Origin: Eubacteriales bacterium
Lineage (GTDB): Bacteria > Bacillota > Clostridia > Lachnospirales > Lachnospiraceae
DNA length: 62,886 nucleotides
Direction of reading: 5' to 3'
NCBI GenBank assembly: GCA_030536755.1
Contig: JAUNPJ010000011.1
Coordinates: 1-62,886 of the forward strand
Shown: positions 27,425 to 36,162 of the stretch, piece by piece
How positions within the stretch are numbered: the stretch's first letter is position 1
Layout of the letters: each line of letters opens with the position of its first letter
Notes under the pieces: model-generated
Database searches by the model: none
Told to the model about the DNA's origin: nothing
Seen by the model: the letters and a program-made list of their open reading frames with translations, nothing else
Program-made: the position numbers and the translations under genes

Positions 27425-27718
27425 ATACTCCTCTTCTCCCAGAAGATATTTTTCATAATCTACTCGAATCAGCTCCTGCTCACCGATACGCTTCGCGGAT
27501 TGAAATGCCATATGGCCAGTCCATCCCACATGACTGATCGTCCAATCACGATTGACCACATAGAGATTATTTCCCGGTCTGGCTGTTGGCTTTTCTCCAT
27601 CTCCAAAAGTGAATCCCTCATTCTCTGCATCCTGCAAAAACCTTCTTGCAATCACTTCATCTCTCAGATACACATACTCTTTCCCATTCAGTTTTGATAA
27701 TTCAGTTACATTGCGCAT
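27407..27718 (-). CDS. 103-residue protein under SAM-riboswitch control
   Basis: A soluble 103-residue protein starting MRNVTELSKLNGKEYVYLRD, with ARPGNNLYVVNRDWTISHVG in the middle and no recognised catalytic motif. It has a GAGGAGG ribosome site and sits downstream of a promoter, a SAM-type riboswitch and a terminator, so its expression should rise when S-adenosylmethionine is scarce. Its 3' end overlaps the XRE gene tail by 18 bases on the opposite strand. I do not recognise the family; regulation points to sulfur or methyl metabolism, but it lies in a mobile element. Confidence 0.7.
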   Translation of the reverse strand: MRNVTELSKLNGKEYVYLRDEVIARRFLQDAENEGFTFGDGEKPTARPGNNLYVVNRDWTISHVGWTGHMAFQSAKRIGEQELIRVDYEKYLLGEEEYLITGR

Positions 27719-27772
27719 GCTCTCATGCCTCCTCTTCGATCTATGATCCTATGAAGAGCGGCAAAAGGAAAA

Positions 27773-27798
27773 GGCCCCCATCGTTTCCGACAGGAGCC
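27773..27798 (-). terminator. Intrinsic terminator of the riboswitch leader
   Basis: The minus-strand RNA forms GGCTCCTGTCG-GAAA-CGATGGGGGCC, an 11-pair stem (with G-U pairs) and a GNRA-type tetraloop, followed by TTTTCCTTTT. It lies between the riboswitch aptamer and the 103-residue gene, the standard position of an expression platform. Confidence 0.85.
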
Positions 27799-27821
27799 AT
27801 AATTCTCAAATACATAACGCC

Positions 27822-27902
27822 CATCGGTCAAGCTTTAGCACCTTGCAAATGCAGGTTGCTGTGCGGTCATCGAGCTTGTCTCTCGCGCACTCTTTATAGG
27901 TC
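27822..27902 (-). promoter_or_regulatory. SAM-I clan (S-box or SAM-I/IV variant) riboswitch
   Basis: The minus-strand RNA has the S-box core: GATGACC, then CAGCAACC, a small P3 stem (TGCATTTGCA) and AAGGTGCTAAA. A GTGCG-CGCAC stem encloses a loop with CAAGC, which can pair with GCTTG just after GTGCTAAA, the pseudoknot of SAM-I aptamers. A P1 helix is less clear and no long P4 is seen, which favours the SAM-I/IV variant form. It is followed by a terminator and a single small gene. Binding of SAM is expected to favour termination. Confidence 0.75.
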
Positions 27903-27908
27903 TTTATC

Positions 27909-27937
27909 ATTATAGCTGAGAACGAATATCTTCTCAA
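27909..27937 (-). promoter_or_regulatory. Promoter of the riboswitch transcript
   Basis: On the minus strand TTGAGA (27932-27937) and TATAAT (27909-27914) are separated by 17 bases. The start point would be about 27902, at the base of the riboswitch. An inverted repeat GAGAA-TTCTC overlaps the spacer. Confidence 0.75.
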
Positions 27938-27956
27938 GGTGCAGATGTGCCACCTG

Positions 27957-28640
27957 CTATTCAGCAAGACTGCTGATCCACTCAGTCACATCTTCTTCAG
28001 ATGCATTGTTAAATCGTTTACCAGTTACAATATGTAAGTCTGGATACAGCGTCTGCAGATCAGAAATACTCTTTTCAATACCACTTCCACCTGAGGTACA
28101 GAAGGTATAGATTGTGGCATCTGTCAGGTCATAAGTATCTAGGAAGGTCTGGATGATACGAGGGTTTGTACCCCACCAGATCGGATGTCCGAGATAAATG
28201 GTATCGTATTCTTCCACCGCACTCAGATTATTTTCAATCGCAGGTCTTGCATCAGGGTCATCTTGTTCCTTATTGGCCCTGCAGTTGTCATCATTATAAT
28301 TCAGATCTTCGTCTGCATATTTTTCTGCAGGAATGATTTCGAATAAATCACCACCGGTTACATCGGCAATCGTCTCTGCGACAGCCATGGTGTTTCCGGT
28401 TCCGGAGAAGCAGACCACTGCAGTTTTAACCTCAAAAACTTCTTCCAGAACAACTTCATCCGATTCATTGGTTCCGTTTATCTCTTCGGTGCTCTCACTA
28501 TCCTCTGTGGCTTCCGAAGTACTCTCTCTAATAGCCTCTGTAGATTCATTCTCTGAGCTTGCAGCCGGGGCACTGTTTCCGCACGCAGTCATAGCAAAGA
28601 GAAGTACAAAGCAAAGGAGAACTGCCCATAACTTTTTCAT
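27957..28640 (-). CDS. Flavodoxin-domain lipoprotein
   Basis: A 227-residue protein with a lipoprotein signal peptide (MKKLWAVLLCFVLLFAMTAC, lipobox AMTAC), a Ser/Glu-rich linker (about 25-65), and a flavodoxin domain starting KTAVVCFSGTGNTMAVAETI (FMN phosphate loop). It should be anchored outside the membrane and bind FMN. It is the last gene of a seven-gene redox operon controlled by a divergent MerR gene. Neighbouring soluble flavodoxin is a likely paralog. Confidence 0.85.
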   Translation of the reverse strand: MKKLWAVLLCFVLLFAMTACGNSAPAASSENESTEAIRESTSEATEDSESTEEINGTNESDEVVLEEVFEVKTAVVCFSGTGNTMAVAETIADVTGGDLFEIIPAEKYADEDLNYNDDNCRANKEQDDPDARPAIENNLSAVEEYDTIYLGHPIWWGTNPRIIQTFLDTYDLTDATIYTFCTSGGSGIEKSISDLQTLYPDLHIVTGKRFNNASEEDVTEWISSLAE

Positions 28641-28655
28641 CCGGAGTCGCCTCCC

Positions 28656-29126
28656 TTACAGCATCTTAATCAGGGCATCGATATCTTTATCTGTCGCACG
28701 ATTCAGAAGCTTTCCTTCTACGATTTCTGCTTCAGGAGCGGATGGTTTCAGTTCTTTTACCGTGTTTCCAAAACCGCTGCCGCCGGAGGTTGCGAAGAAA
28801 ACAATCTTCTTTCCGGCAAAATCATAGCTTTCAAGGAAAGTATTAATGATGGTTGGTGCCACATACCACCAAATCGGGAAGCCAACCAGAATAGTATCGT
28901 ACTGAGATAAGTCCAAATCATCTTTCACAATTTCCGGTCTGAAGGACTTGTTTCCCATCTCTACGCTACTTCTCGATTTCTTGTCCATCCAGTTCAGATC
29001 AGCCTTGGTATATGGAACTGCAGGCTTGATTTCATAGATATCTGCTTTTGCAGCTGCGGCCAGTTTTTCCGCAGTCTTCTTTGTTACGCCACTGGCACTG
29101 AAATATGCTACTAATGTTTTTGCCAT
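28656..29126 (-). CDS. Flavodoxin
   Basis: A flavodoxin of about 156 residues from the ATG at 29126 ([20 protein letters not shown]). The SASGVTKKT loop binds FMN phosphate; FPIWWYVAP and ATSGGSGF are flavin-contacting loops. AGGTGA lies six bases before this ATG, which I prefer over the ATG nine bases upstream. It probably carries electrons or acts as an FMN-dependent quinone or aldehyde reductase in a stress operon. Confidence 0.85.
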   Translation of the reverse strand: MAKTLVAYFSASGVTKKTAEKLAAAAKADIYEIKPAVPYTKADLNWMDKKSRSSVEMGNKSFRPEIVKDDLDLSQYDTILVGFPIWWYVAPTIINTFLESYDFAGKKIVFFATSGGSGFGNTVKELKPSAPEAEIVEGKLLNRATDKDIDALIKML

Positions 29127-29135
29127 AATTGTCAC

Positions 29136-29465
29136 CTATTCCTTTATGAATTTCTTATCCGAATCCGGTATGCCATCCTCTGATACATAACGCTCAACCT
29201 TCATATGAAGATTATACTTTTCTCGTAATTTCATGATAGTATTCATCATTGGAGATGCATGATGCATATCAATCGCTTCCTGATTTTTCCAGCTATCGAT
29301 CAACAATACCGTTTCTTCATCATCTAACGGCGAAAAGTATTCATAGCGGAGATTTCCAGTTTCTTTCCTGATAGCATCCACCGTTCCGCTTTCTGTCATT
29401 TCCCTTGCAAATTGTTTTGCTGCAGACCCAGTCCCTTTATAATAAATATTTACAGTTATAGCCAT
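29136..29465 (-). CDS. Antibiotic biosynthesis monooxygenase (ABM) domain protein
   Basis: A 109-residue ferredoxin-like fold protein (MAITVNIYYKGTGSAAKQFA, with LLIDSWKNQEAIDMHHAS, the ABM signature helix). Relatives are YgiN/YwcB-like cofactor-free monooxygenases acting on quinones or reactive carbonyls. It sits between the flavodoxin and the carboxymuconolactone decarboxylase genes in the same operon. Confidence 0.8.
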   Translation of the reverse strand: MAITVNIYYKGTGSAAKQFAREMTESGTVDAIRKETGNLRYEYFSPLDDEETVLLIDSWKNQEAIDMHHASPMMNTIMKLREKYNLHMKVERYVSEDGIPDSDKKFIKE

Positions 29466-29483
29466 TGCAATTCACCTTTATCA

Positions 29484-30260
29484 TTAATCGAGCTTGCCAT
29501 ATTGCTCATCATCTACTGCTTCCAGCCACTCATTGGAGCCATCCTTGCCAGGCACTTCAATTGCCAGATGGCTGAACCAGGAATCCGGTGCAGCTCCATG
29601 CCAGTGCTTTACGCCTACCGGAATATTGATGCAGTCTCCCGGCTTCATTTCTACTGCATCCTTGTCCCATTCCTGATAGTAACCACGGCCTGCCACGCAG
29701 ACAAGGATCTGTCCGCCGCCCTCTGTTGCATGATGAATGTGCCAGTTATTTCTGCACCCCGGCTCAAAAGTTACATTAAAGATTCCAACCTGACTTGTTG
29801 ATATAGGTGCAAGAAAGCTTTTACCAGTAAAATATTGTGCAAATCCATCATTTGGTGCTCCGATCGGGAATACCATTTCCTTTGCATGTGCTCTCATAGC
29901 TTCGTCTTCGTAAGGAAGATCACCTTCTCCTGTTTCCCATACTTCTTTAGCCAGGTTGAATACGGCCCAGCCATTTGGCCATCCTGCATAGAATGCCACA
30001 TGTGTGATCACTGCTGCGATTTCCTTCTGGGTCACACCATGGGCTTTCGCATTCTGCAGATGATATTTCAGAGAAGAATCCGTAATGCCTGAGGACATCA
30101 ATGCAACTACGGTGATTATGCTTCTTGTTTTTACATCGATATCCTGATTATTCCAGTTCTCTCCAAAGAGAACATCGTCATTATAATGAGCAAACTCCGG
30201 CGCGAATTCACCGAGAGCAGCTCTGCCTGCTGTCTGTACTATCTTCTTCATAATTTCCAT
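29484..30260 (-). CDS. Carboxymuconolactone decarboxylase-like domain fused to cupin
   Basis: A 258-residue fusion. Residues 5-110 are a CMD/AhpD-like helical domain (ALMSSGITDSSLKYHLQNAK, THVAFYAGWPNGWAVF); the CxxC of AhpD peroxidases is absent. Residues 145-240 are a cupin with NNWHIHHATEGGGQ and the later KHWHG histidines that bind metal. Such fusions are common in MerR-controlled redox operons. The likely role is detoxification of a reactive small molecule; the substrate is unknown. The start could be the Met three codons in. Confidence 0.85.
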   Translation of the reverse strand: MEIMKKIVQTAGRAALGEFAPEFAHYNDDVLFGENWNNQDIDVKTRSIITVVALMSSGITDSSLKYHLQNAKAHGVTQKEIAAVITHVAFYAGWPNGWAVFNLAKEVWETGEGDLPYEDEAMRAHAKEMVFPIGAPNDGFAQYFTGKSFLAPISTSQVGIFNVTFEPGCRNNWHIHHATEGGGQILVCVAGRGYYQEWDKDAVEMKPGDCINIPVGVKHWHGAAPDSWFSHLAIEVPGKDGSNEWLEAVDDEQYGKLD

Positions 30261-30263
30261 TCC

Positions 30264-30446
30264 CTACTTTCTGATTGTTAAAGTGATATCTCCATTTGAG
30301 AGAAGCTCCTCAAGCGTGTCCTGAGACAGATCCCTCCCAACAGCTACAACGGTTTCCGCTTGAGTCTCTTCCTGTTGACTCTGTTCGCAACCTGATAAAG
30401 AACTGCTCACGAAAACACTGAGCAGGATTACCCATATTTTTCTCAT
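30264..30446 (-). CDS. Short lipoprotein, probably truncated
   Basis: A 60-residue product with a lipoprotein signal (MRKIWVILLSVFVSSSLSGC) and a short tail ending ISNGDITLTIRK-like residues. It looks like the N-terminus of a longer secreted protein (the family is often about 150-200 residues), so it may be a decayed gene retained in the operon. It abuts its neighbours by 2-3 bases, which argues it is still translated. Confidence 0.5.
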   Translation of the reverse strand: MRKIWVILLSVFVSSSLSGCEQSQQEETQAETVVAVGRDLSQDTLEELLSNGDITLTIRK

Positions 30447-30448
30447 TT

Positions 30449-30991
30449 TTACAGAGCCTTTCCGAGCTCATAGGCCCTCTTCATGATCTCTTCATGATTC
30501 GGAGCGTCATTCGCATCACCGATGCCGCCACCCGTTACGAGACCCTTGAGTTCTGCCTTTTCAAAGCAGTCCACCCAGCCTTGAAGACCGTTGTAGGCTT
30601 TTTCAAATGCACTTTCCTCCTCCTCTGCGGCAGTTGCAATCATATAGATATCGCGAAAAGCATAATCCATCGGATACATCGGGTTCATTCTGTCCAGAAG
30701 CGTCTTCATCTGTCCGCTCATCTCGTAATAGTAGATTGGAGTTGCATAGACGATAACCTCGGCAGCCAGCACCTTTTCCATAATCTCTGCCACATCATCT
30801 GTAAGTACGCAGCTGCCTTTTGTCTGACAGGTCAAACATCCGATACAAAACCTAATGTCCTTTCCCTTCAGGGAAATGTATTCTACCTCGTGTCCGGCCT
30901 CTTTTGCTCCCTTTTCACATTCCTTTGCAAAAATGTCGGAATTACTGCCGCCACGAAGGCTTGTCGAAATAATAAGTACTTTCTTTGCCAT
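30449..30991 (-). CDS. NADPH-dependent FMN reductase (flavodoxin-like fold)
   Basis: A 180-residue protein starting MAKKVLIISTSLRGGSNSD, the T/SxRxxS flavin-phosphate loop of the family, with CIGCLTCQTKGSC (cysteines near 50-60) and YATPIYYYEMSGQMKTLLDR. These iron-sulfur-like cysteines occur in IsfA-type flavoproteins. It should reduce flavin or quinone and is the second gene of the redox operon. Confidence 0.85.
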   Translation of the reverse strand: MAKKVLIISTSLRGGSNSDIFAKECEKGAKEAGHEVEYISLKGKDIRFCIGCLTCQTKGSCVLTDDVAEIMEKVLAAEVIVYATPIYYYEMSGQMKTLLDRMNPMYPMDYAFRDIYMIATAAEEEESAFEKAYNGLQGWVDCFEKAELKGLVTGGGIGDANDAPNHEEIMKRAYELGKAL

Positions 30992-30992
30992 C

Positions 30993-31991
30993 TTAACCTA
31001 CCCCGTTTTCATTTAAGAACTGCTGCATCTTGTCAAATGGAATGACTTTCAGGTTGTCATACAGATCTGTATGCACTGCACCCGGGATGGTGAGAAGTTC
31101 TTTGTTCTCTGTATATTTGCTGTCCTTGATCATAGCTTCATAAGCATCCTTTCCAAAGTAATAGCTGTGCGCCTTATCGCCGTGCATAATCAATACGGCA
31201 CTTCTGATCTCATTGCTGTATGTAAGAATAGGCTGATTCATAAAGGACTGGCAGCCAATACTATTCCAGCCTTCATTAGAGTTAAGGCTTCTCGCATGGT
31301 AGCATCTTCCCTTGTAGTATTCGCTGTAATCCTTTACGAAGAATGGAGCATCTTCCGGTACCGGAAGTGGAAGACATCCGCCGGCTCTTGAGTATTCACC
31401 CTTTTTGTATTCCTCTGTTCTGAGGGCATTCATAGCCTGCTTCTTTGCAAATCGTACCTCCTCGCTGGCTTCTGAGTCGAAATATCCGTTGGCATTGACT
31501 CTTGTCATGTCGTACATGGTAGAAACAACAGTAGCTTTGATTCTGGTATCAAGAGCTGCTGTATTGAGGGCCATGCCGCCCCATCCACAGATACCGATGA
31601 TACCGATTTTTTCAGCATCAACATTGTCTTGAACAGACAGGAAGTCTACTGCAGCCATGAAATCCTCTGTATTGATATCCGGAGATGCCATATATCTTGG
31701 CTGTCCACCACTCTCACCTGTGAAAGAAGGATCGAATGCGATGGTCAGGTATCCTCTCTCAGCCATAGTCTGGGCATAGAGTCCCGAACACTGCTCCTTT
31801 ACGGCACCAAAAGGTCCGGAAACTGCGATTGCAGGAAGACTGCCTTCTGCATTCTTTGGTGTATACATATCAGCTGCCAGGGTAATTCCGTAACGGTTAA
31901 TGAATGTCACCTTCTTGTGATCTACCTTGTCGCTCTTTGGAAATGTCTTATCCCATTCAGCAACCAACGTAAGTTCTTCTGTCTTCATCAT
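30993..31991 (-). CDS. Alpha/beta hydrolase (dienelactone hydrolase/YcjY-like)
   Basis: A protein of about 332 residues. The nucleophile elbow reads GICGWGG, with Cys in place of Ser as in dienelactone hydrolases; an Asp (LIMHGDKAHSYY) and His (PGAVHTDLYD) complete a triad. I chose the ATG at 31991, seven bases after AGGAGG. It is the first gene of the operon transcribed away from merR. It probably hydrolyses an ester or lactone released in stress or xenobiotic exposure. Confidence 0.8.
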   Translation of the reverse strand: MMKTEELTLVAEWDKTFPKSDKVDHKKVTFINRYGITLAADMYTPKNAEGSLPAIAVSGPFGAVKEQCSGLYAQTMAERGYLTIAFDPSFTGESGGQPRYMASPDINTEDFMAAVDFLSVQDNVDAEKIGIIGICGWGGMALNTAALDTRIKATVVSTMYDMTRVNANGYFDSEASEEVRFAKKQAMNALRTEEYKKGEYSRAGGCLPLPVPEDAPFFVKDYSEYYKGRCYHARSLNSNEGWNSIGCQSFMNQPILTYSNEIRSAVLIMHGDKAHSYYFGKDAYEAMIKDSKYTENKELLTIPGAVHTDLYDNLKVIPFDKMQQFLNENGVG

Positions 31992-32055
31992 TATTTTTAT
32001 CCTCCTTGCGGTCATTTTTCTTGAATATTACTGGAATATATCTTATAATGATCTT

Positions 32056-32086
32056 ATCATACAACCTAAACCTAACTTTAGGTCAA
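32056..32086 (-). promoter_or_regulatory. MerR-type promoter of the redox operon
   Basis: On the minus strand TTGACC (32081-32086) and TATGAT (32056-32061) are separated by 19 bases, the abnormally long spacer of MerR-activated promoters. A dyad ACCTAAA-N6-TTTAGGT (32064-32083) fills the spacer. This is the expected operator for the adjacent MerR protein, which would twist the DNA to allow open-complex formation. Confidence 0.85.
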
Positions 32087-32111
32087 GAACTTTTTTGAAG
32101 GAAGGTGCATC

Positions 32112-32549
32112 ATGTACACGATTGGTCAGGTTTCGGAGATGTACAATCTCCCTATTTCGACTTTAAGATATTATGACAAGGAAGGATTCTTCCCAAATCT
32201 GATGAGAAAGGGCAATATCCGTTACTTCAGCGACGATGAACTGGAGGCTATCCGCGTGATTGAGTGCCTCAAACGCTCCGGTCTTGAGATCAAGGATATC
32301 AAGCAGTTCTTCCAGTGGGTTATGGAAGGCCCTTCCAGCTATGGGAAGAGAAAAGAGATGTTCGAGACCAGAAAAGCTGCCGTGGAAGACGAGATCAAAG
32401 CCCTGGAGAGAACCCTTGCTCTGCTGAAGTTTAAATGCTGGTACTACGAGACCGCGATAAAAGACGGCAATGAAGATGGCATCAATGCCATGCTGCCGGA
32501 CAAACTCCCGGAAGAGATTCAGAGGCTTTACGATATTTCGCACGAATAA
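32112..32549 (+). CDS. MerR-family transcriptional regulator
   Basis: A 145-residue protein starting MYTIGQVSEMYNLPISTLRY with the MerR winged HTH (residues 1-70), then a coiled-coil dimer helix (EDEIKALERTLALLKFKCWY) and a short C-terminus. One Cys (FKCWYYE) may sense electrophiles. It is divergent from the redox operon and shares the operator region. Related regulators (AdhR group) respond to aldehydes or other reactive carbonyls, which fits the cargo. Confidence 0.9.
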   Translation: MYTIGQVSEMYNLPISTLRYYDKEGFFPNLMRKGNIRYFSDDELEAIRVIECLKRSGLEIKDIKQFFQWVMEGPSSYGKRKEMFETRKAAVEDEIKALERTLALLKFKCWYYETAIKDGNEDGINAMLPDKLPEEIQRLYDISHE

Positions 32550-32563
32550 CCAACAACGAAAAA

Positions 32564-32605
32564 GCCCACTGAAAGACCTGCTGTATAAACAGGCCTCCAG
32601 TGGGC
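32564..32605 (-). terminator. Terminator of the leftward ardC-like operon
   Basis: An outer stem GCCCACTG/CAGTGGGC encloses an inner CCTG/CAGG stem; on the minus strand TTTTT follows. It ends transcripts coming from the 83-residue gene and separates that operon from merR. Confidence 0.8.
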
Positions 32606-32617
32606 AAAATTGTCACT

Positions 32618-32869
32618 TTACATCTCAGCCGGAGTCTCCGACTCCTCTTCTTCCGAATCAAGCAGATGCTCCTTTTTCATCTGGAAAAACTCCTTATTCG
32701 TACAGATTTCAAGCTGTTCCATCAGATTTTCAAGAAGTTCCAGCATCTCCGGATCTTCACCTGTGCTTTTCAGTTCTTCCCTGGATCTGTGCATTTCACG
32801 GATGACTTTTGTCTTGCCACCTTCATAACAGTTCAAGATCATTTTCTGTTCTTCTGTAAGTCTCATCAT
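32618..32869 (-). CDS. Hypothetical 83-residue helical protein
   Basis: A Glu/Lys-rich helical protein (MMRLTEEQKMILNCYEGGKT ... acidic tail). Its ATG overlaps the stop of the ArdC-like gene by four bases, so it is the last gene of that operon. Such small proteins often follow the large ArdC/DUF-type genes in Tn1549-like elements. Function unknown. Confidence 0.65.
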   Translation of the reverse strand: MMRLTEEQKMILNCYEGGKTKVIREMHRSREELKSTGEDPEMLELLENLMEQLEICTNKEFFQMKKEHLLDSEEEESETPAEM

Positions 32870-35800
32870 GCTAACTCAACTCCTCTCTGCAGACTATCTT
32901 TTCCCGGCTTTTTTGCAATCTCCTTTTTCTTCTCCTGTAATCTGGCATGGATAGATTTCTTCGGAGCTTCATCCATCAGTTTTCCCTTTGCAGTTTTCGT
33001 CTGTGTCACAGCTTTACTTTCTTTACCGGAAGGAGCTGTCTTTGTACTCTCCTCTGCAATGGCTGCACTTCCTCTTTCTTCCAGGCTGACGAACTGCTGC
33101 AGATAAGGAAGTGCATGTTCCTGCGTATCCCGAAGCTCTGCCATATAAGACTGGAAATTGTCTGCTCCCTGGCCCTTCTTATAGTCCAGCCAGGCCTGAT
33201 TATGCAGATACTCTTCCACTTCCTGCTGCAGATTGCCAAGGATCCCGCCGCGTCCATCACCGATAAATGCTGTACCGCCAACCGACTTCATATGATCTTC
33301 TTCGGCATAAATGATTTCATATGATACGATCAGCACTCTGGCTTCTCCCTGATGACTGGCATTGAAATCTGCCTGTCTTTCATCTGCTGCACGGAATCTT
33401 TTATCTGCTTCTGCCAGAGGTATCATGCTTCCTTCTTTAAATTCCGAATCCTGGCTGAACTGAATTTTCACCATCGGCTGAATCTCCTCCGTAAGCTCCG
33501 GACTATATTCTTTCAGTTTTCCAAGTAAGGCTTCTGCTTTTGGTGCCAGCTCTCTGCTTTCTTCTTTCACATCCTTTAGAAACGCCGCATACTCCTGCAT
33601 GCCATTTCCAGCCAACAGGTTATACTTAATTTCCATTAATGCATCTTCAGGATTTTCTACCTGGTCCATAAATTCATAAGCATCAAATTCTTTTGCAAGA
33701 TCCATAAGTGCTCCATCAAGTTTCTCTGTGGTCATATGCTCCGGATAAAAACTCTCTTTGATTTCTGTAGGTGCTACAAATCGATACTCTGGAAATGCTT
33801 CTCTGATAAGTTCCAAAGCTTCTCTTGCAAGAGGATGAACTGCCAGTGCTTTTACAAAATCCAGGTTGTCGCCTTCGATAACAGAACCCTCCACCAGAGG
33901 AAATGCATAACCATTGTAATGTTCCAAAGATTCATCGTGGATCTCCACGCCCATGGCATTTCCATAATAGGCGAGTCTCGGATCCTGGCGGATCTCTTTG
34001 TATTTTTCTACGGCATCCTCAAAGGTAAGTCCCTCATAGCAGGCCTGCATGCTGTGGAACTCTTCGCAGACTGCAACATAAAATGTCATGCTGGCTCCGG
34101 TCTGCTCCTGATACCTGGCCTCTTCCACGCGAATTATTTCACGACGTTCCTTCTCGCCATATCCATTGTTCAGAACGTTATCGACCATGTTGTAATTCTG
34201 TTCTTCCATTTCTTCCACCTTTACAAGTGATCGATACTGCTGCTGAGGTGAAGCCTCCTGCACCACTCCGCCCATACTCTTAGGATCGACACGATTAAAT
34301 TCAAGAGTCATCTCATGAAGATGACTAAAGAAAATACGCATCATCCTGCTGTTGCCATCGATATTTCCCTGCACCGGTAATCGGGTATAAGTTCCTGTCT
34401 CTGCATTGAAAACAGGTTCTCGTAAATCCTGAACGATGTCTTTCGCAGCTTTCATAAGATCCACATCACTCTCATATCTGCCACCATCAATCAGCTGATA
34501 GTGTTCTGAATAAATTGAATAATCATAACCGCCATCTGTTTCATGAATCTCCAGATATCGGTCTTCAATCTGAAATGCTGCTTCGCTGATTTCTTCCGGA
34601 CGCTTATAAAAACGGCTCATGAATTCCTCTGTCACATCTGCAAAACCAAAACTGTCTACGAAATATGCCTTAACCTCACCCTCTCTGTTCATGACTACGA
34701 TATCGCTGACAGAAAGTGAATGTCCCTTGAAATCTTCCGGGCGATCAATATTGAAATGTTCATAGATCGTATCCAAAGTATCTGCCTCCGTCAGTGGAGC
34801 CACATATTCCAGACGATAATCCTCTCGATTAAGCTCCATCTCTTCTGACTCCATGAAATCATGACTCAGGAAAATGTATTCTCTTCCATTACCTTCCGGA
34901 TCAATCTGATAAATACAAAACTGATTCTCAGGCATATAAAGAAGCTGCGTTTCCTCCAGAGTAACCATCTCCTCATGCAGATCCATTTCTGTTCGAAGTT
35001 CCACATATACTCTCATCTGATCCTTCGGCATTCGAAGCCAGGAATCATCCGGCATTTCCATAACCTGATCCGCAGTAACTTCTTCAAATCTTCCTTTGCT
35101 GACGGATGTATATACCGTCTGCCCCAGGGCAATTGCTTCAAGAGCATCTGCCTTGTCCATATAGGTGAAGCGCATTTCCTCCATCTCTTCACTGATGCCG
35201 GTGATGATCTCACCTGCTGTATCTTTGATCACCTGAAGGGATGCTGTAAGCTCCGGGAGTTCTTTGTTTCTGGACCAAGATGCCACGTAGCCCCAGCTGT
35301 TGGCACTGGTGTCAATGCCGAAGTAAGAACTGACTACCGCAGCAATACTTTCAGTCTCAACTTCCATGGTTCTCTGATCCTTGCCTCTGGCCTTTGCAGA
35401 TTCCTTCAAGTTGTTGGGATCCAGTGCATGTAGCTTGGCATGGGCCAGTTCATGAATCATGGCAGCCATAGTCTGAGTCTCACTCATATTCTCATTGATA
35501 GCGATACGCTTTTCTACCTGATGATAGTAGCCATCCTTTCCTTCCATCTCCTCAAATCCCACCGGTACCGGTGAAATGTTCCGGATAGCCTGCACGAAAT
35601 CCTGATATCTTTCCACATTTCCTTCTAACTCATCCACCAGAGTAGGAAGAGGCGGGCCACTGGTCTGAGAAATATCAAATACATTTGTTACTCGAAACGA
35701 CGGTACTGTTACCTCAATGATTTCTTTGCGAACAGATCCGTCCGGATTGCGAAGGGGCTGATCGGTTGCCTGATCGATCATGTCCACTTCCTTCTTTCTC

Positions 35801-36093
35801 TTATAGGTCATCGGCGCAAATATCTTGATTGCCTTTTCACCACGGTTTACCTGACGGCCAAAGTTCTTCTGCCAGGCAGTATAACCGGCAACCATGGAAG
35901 CCTGCCCGCCTGTCTGCATGGCAATGAGGATGGTGTTATTCACCGAATAATGAGTAAAGTGCGACATCACCTTCAGGTACTGGGCATATTTCTCCGATTC
36001 AAAGACAGATTTCACGCCTTCTTCCAACTGCTGCGTCAGATCCTGAACCTGCTGCTGACGCTGTTCATTGGTTAATGTATATCTATTTGCCAT
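32866..36093 (-). CDS. Large ArdC-like antirestriction/ssDNA-binding protein with zincin motif
   Basis: A 1075-residue multidomain protein. Residues 8-100 match the ArdC N-terminal ssDNA-binding domain (HYSVNNTILIAMQTGGQAS, GYTAWQKNFGRQVNRGEKAI). HELAHAKLH near 215 is a zinc metallopeptidase-like motif. The remaining 750 residues hold repeated YodL/LPD-like domains typical of element-encoded proteins (about 420-900), and a basic Lys-rich end (ARLQEKKKEIAKK). Such proteins are thought to protect incoming element DNA from host restriction. It has AAGGAG before the ATG and leads an operon with the 83-residue gene. Confidence 0.8.
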   Translation of the reverse strand: MANRYTLTNEQRQQQVQDLTQQLEEGVKSVFESEKYAQYLKVMSHFTHYSVNNTILIAMQTGGQASMVAGYTAWQKNFGRQVNRGEKAIKIFAPMTYKRKKEVDMIDQATDQPLRNPDGSVRKEIIEVTVPSFRVTNVFDISQTSGPPLPTLVDELEGNVERYQDFVQAIRNISPVPVGFEEMEGKDGYYHQVEKRIAINENMSETQTMAAMIHELAHAKLHALDPNNLKESAKARGKDQRTMEVETESIAAVVSSYFGIDTSANSWGYVASWSRNKELPELTASLQVIKDTAGEIITGISEEMEEMRFTYMDKADALEAIALGQTVYTSVSKGRFEEVTADQVMEMPDDSWLRMPKDQMRVYVELRTEMDLHEEMVTLEETQLLYMPENQFCIYQIDPEGNGREYIFLSHDFMESEEMELNREDYRLEYVAPLTEADTLDTIYEHFNIDRPEDFKGHSLSVSDIVVMNREGEVKAYFVDSFGFADVTEEFMSRFYKRPEEISEAAFQIEDRYLEIHETDGGYDYSIYSEHYQLIDGGRYESDVDLMKAAKDIVQDLREPVFNAETGTYTRLPVQGNIDGNSRMMRIFFSHLHEMTLEFNRVDPKSMGGVVQEASPQQQYRSLVKVEEMEEQNYNMVDNVLNNGYGEKERREIIRVEEARYQEQTGASMTFYVAVCEEFHSMQACYEGLTFEDAVEKYKEIRQDPRLAYYGNAMGVEIHDESLEHYNGYAFPLVEGSVIEGDNLDFVKALAVHPLAREALELIREAFPEYRFVAPTEIKESFYPEHMTTEKLDGALMDLAKEFDAYEFMDQVENPEDALMEIKYNLLAGNGMQEYAAFLKDVKEESRELAPKAEALLGKLKEYSPELTEEIQPMVKIQFSQDSEFKEGSMIPLAEADKRFRAADERQADFNASHQGEARVLIVSYEIIYAEEDHMKSVGGTAFIGDGRGGILGNLQQEVEEYLHNQAWLDYKKGQGADNFQSYMAELRDTQEHALPYLQQFVSLEERGSAAIAEESTKTAPSGKESKAVTQTKTAKGKLMDEAPKKSIHARLQEKKKEIAKKPGKDSLQRGVELA

Positions 36094-36162
36094 TGTTTGT
36101 TCTCCTTTCCGACCGGCTATAATTCCGGTGCTTTTGTTTTATTTATCACTGACCGCTTTGAC

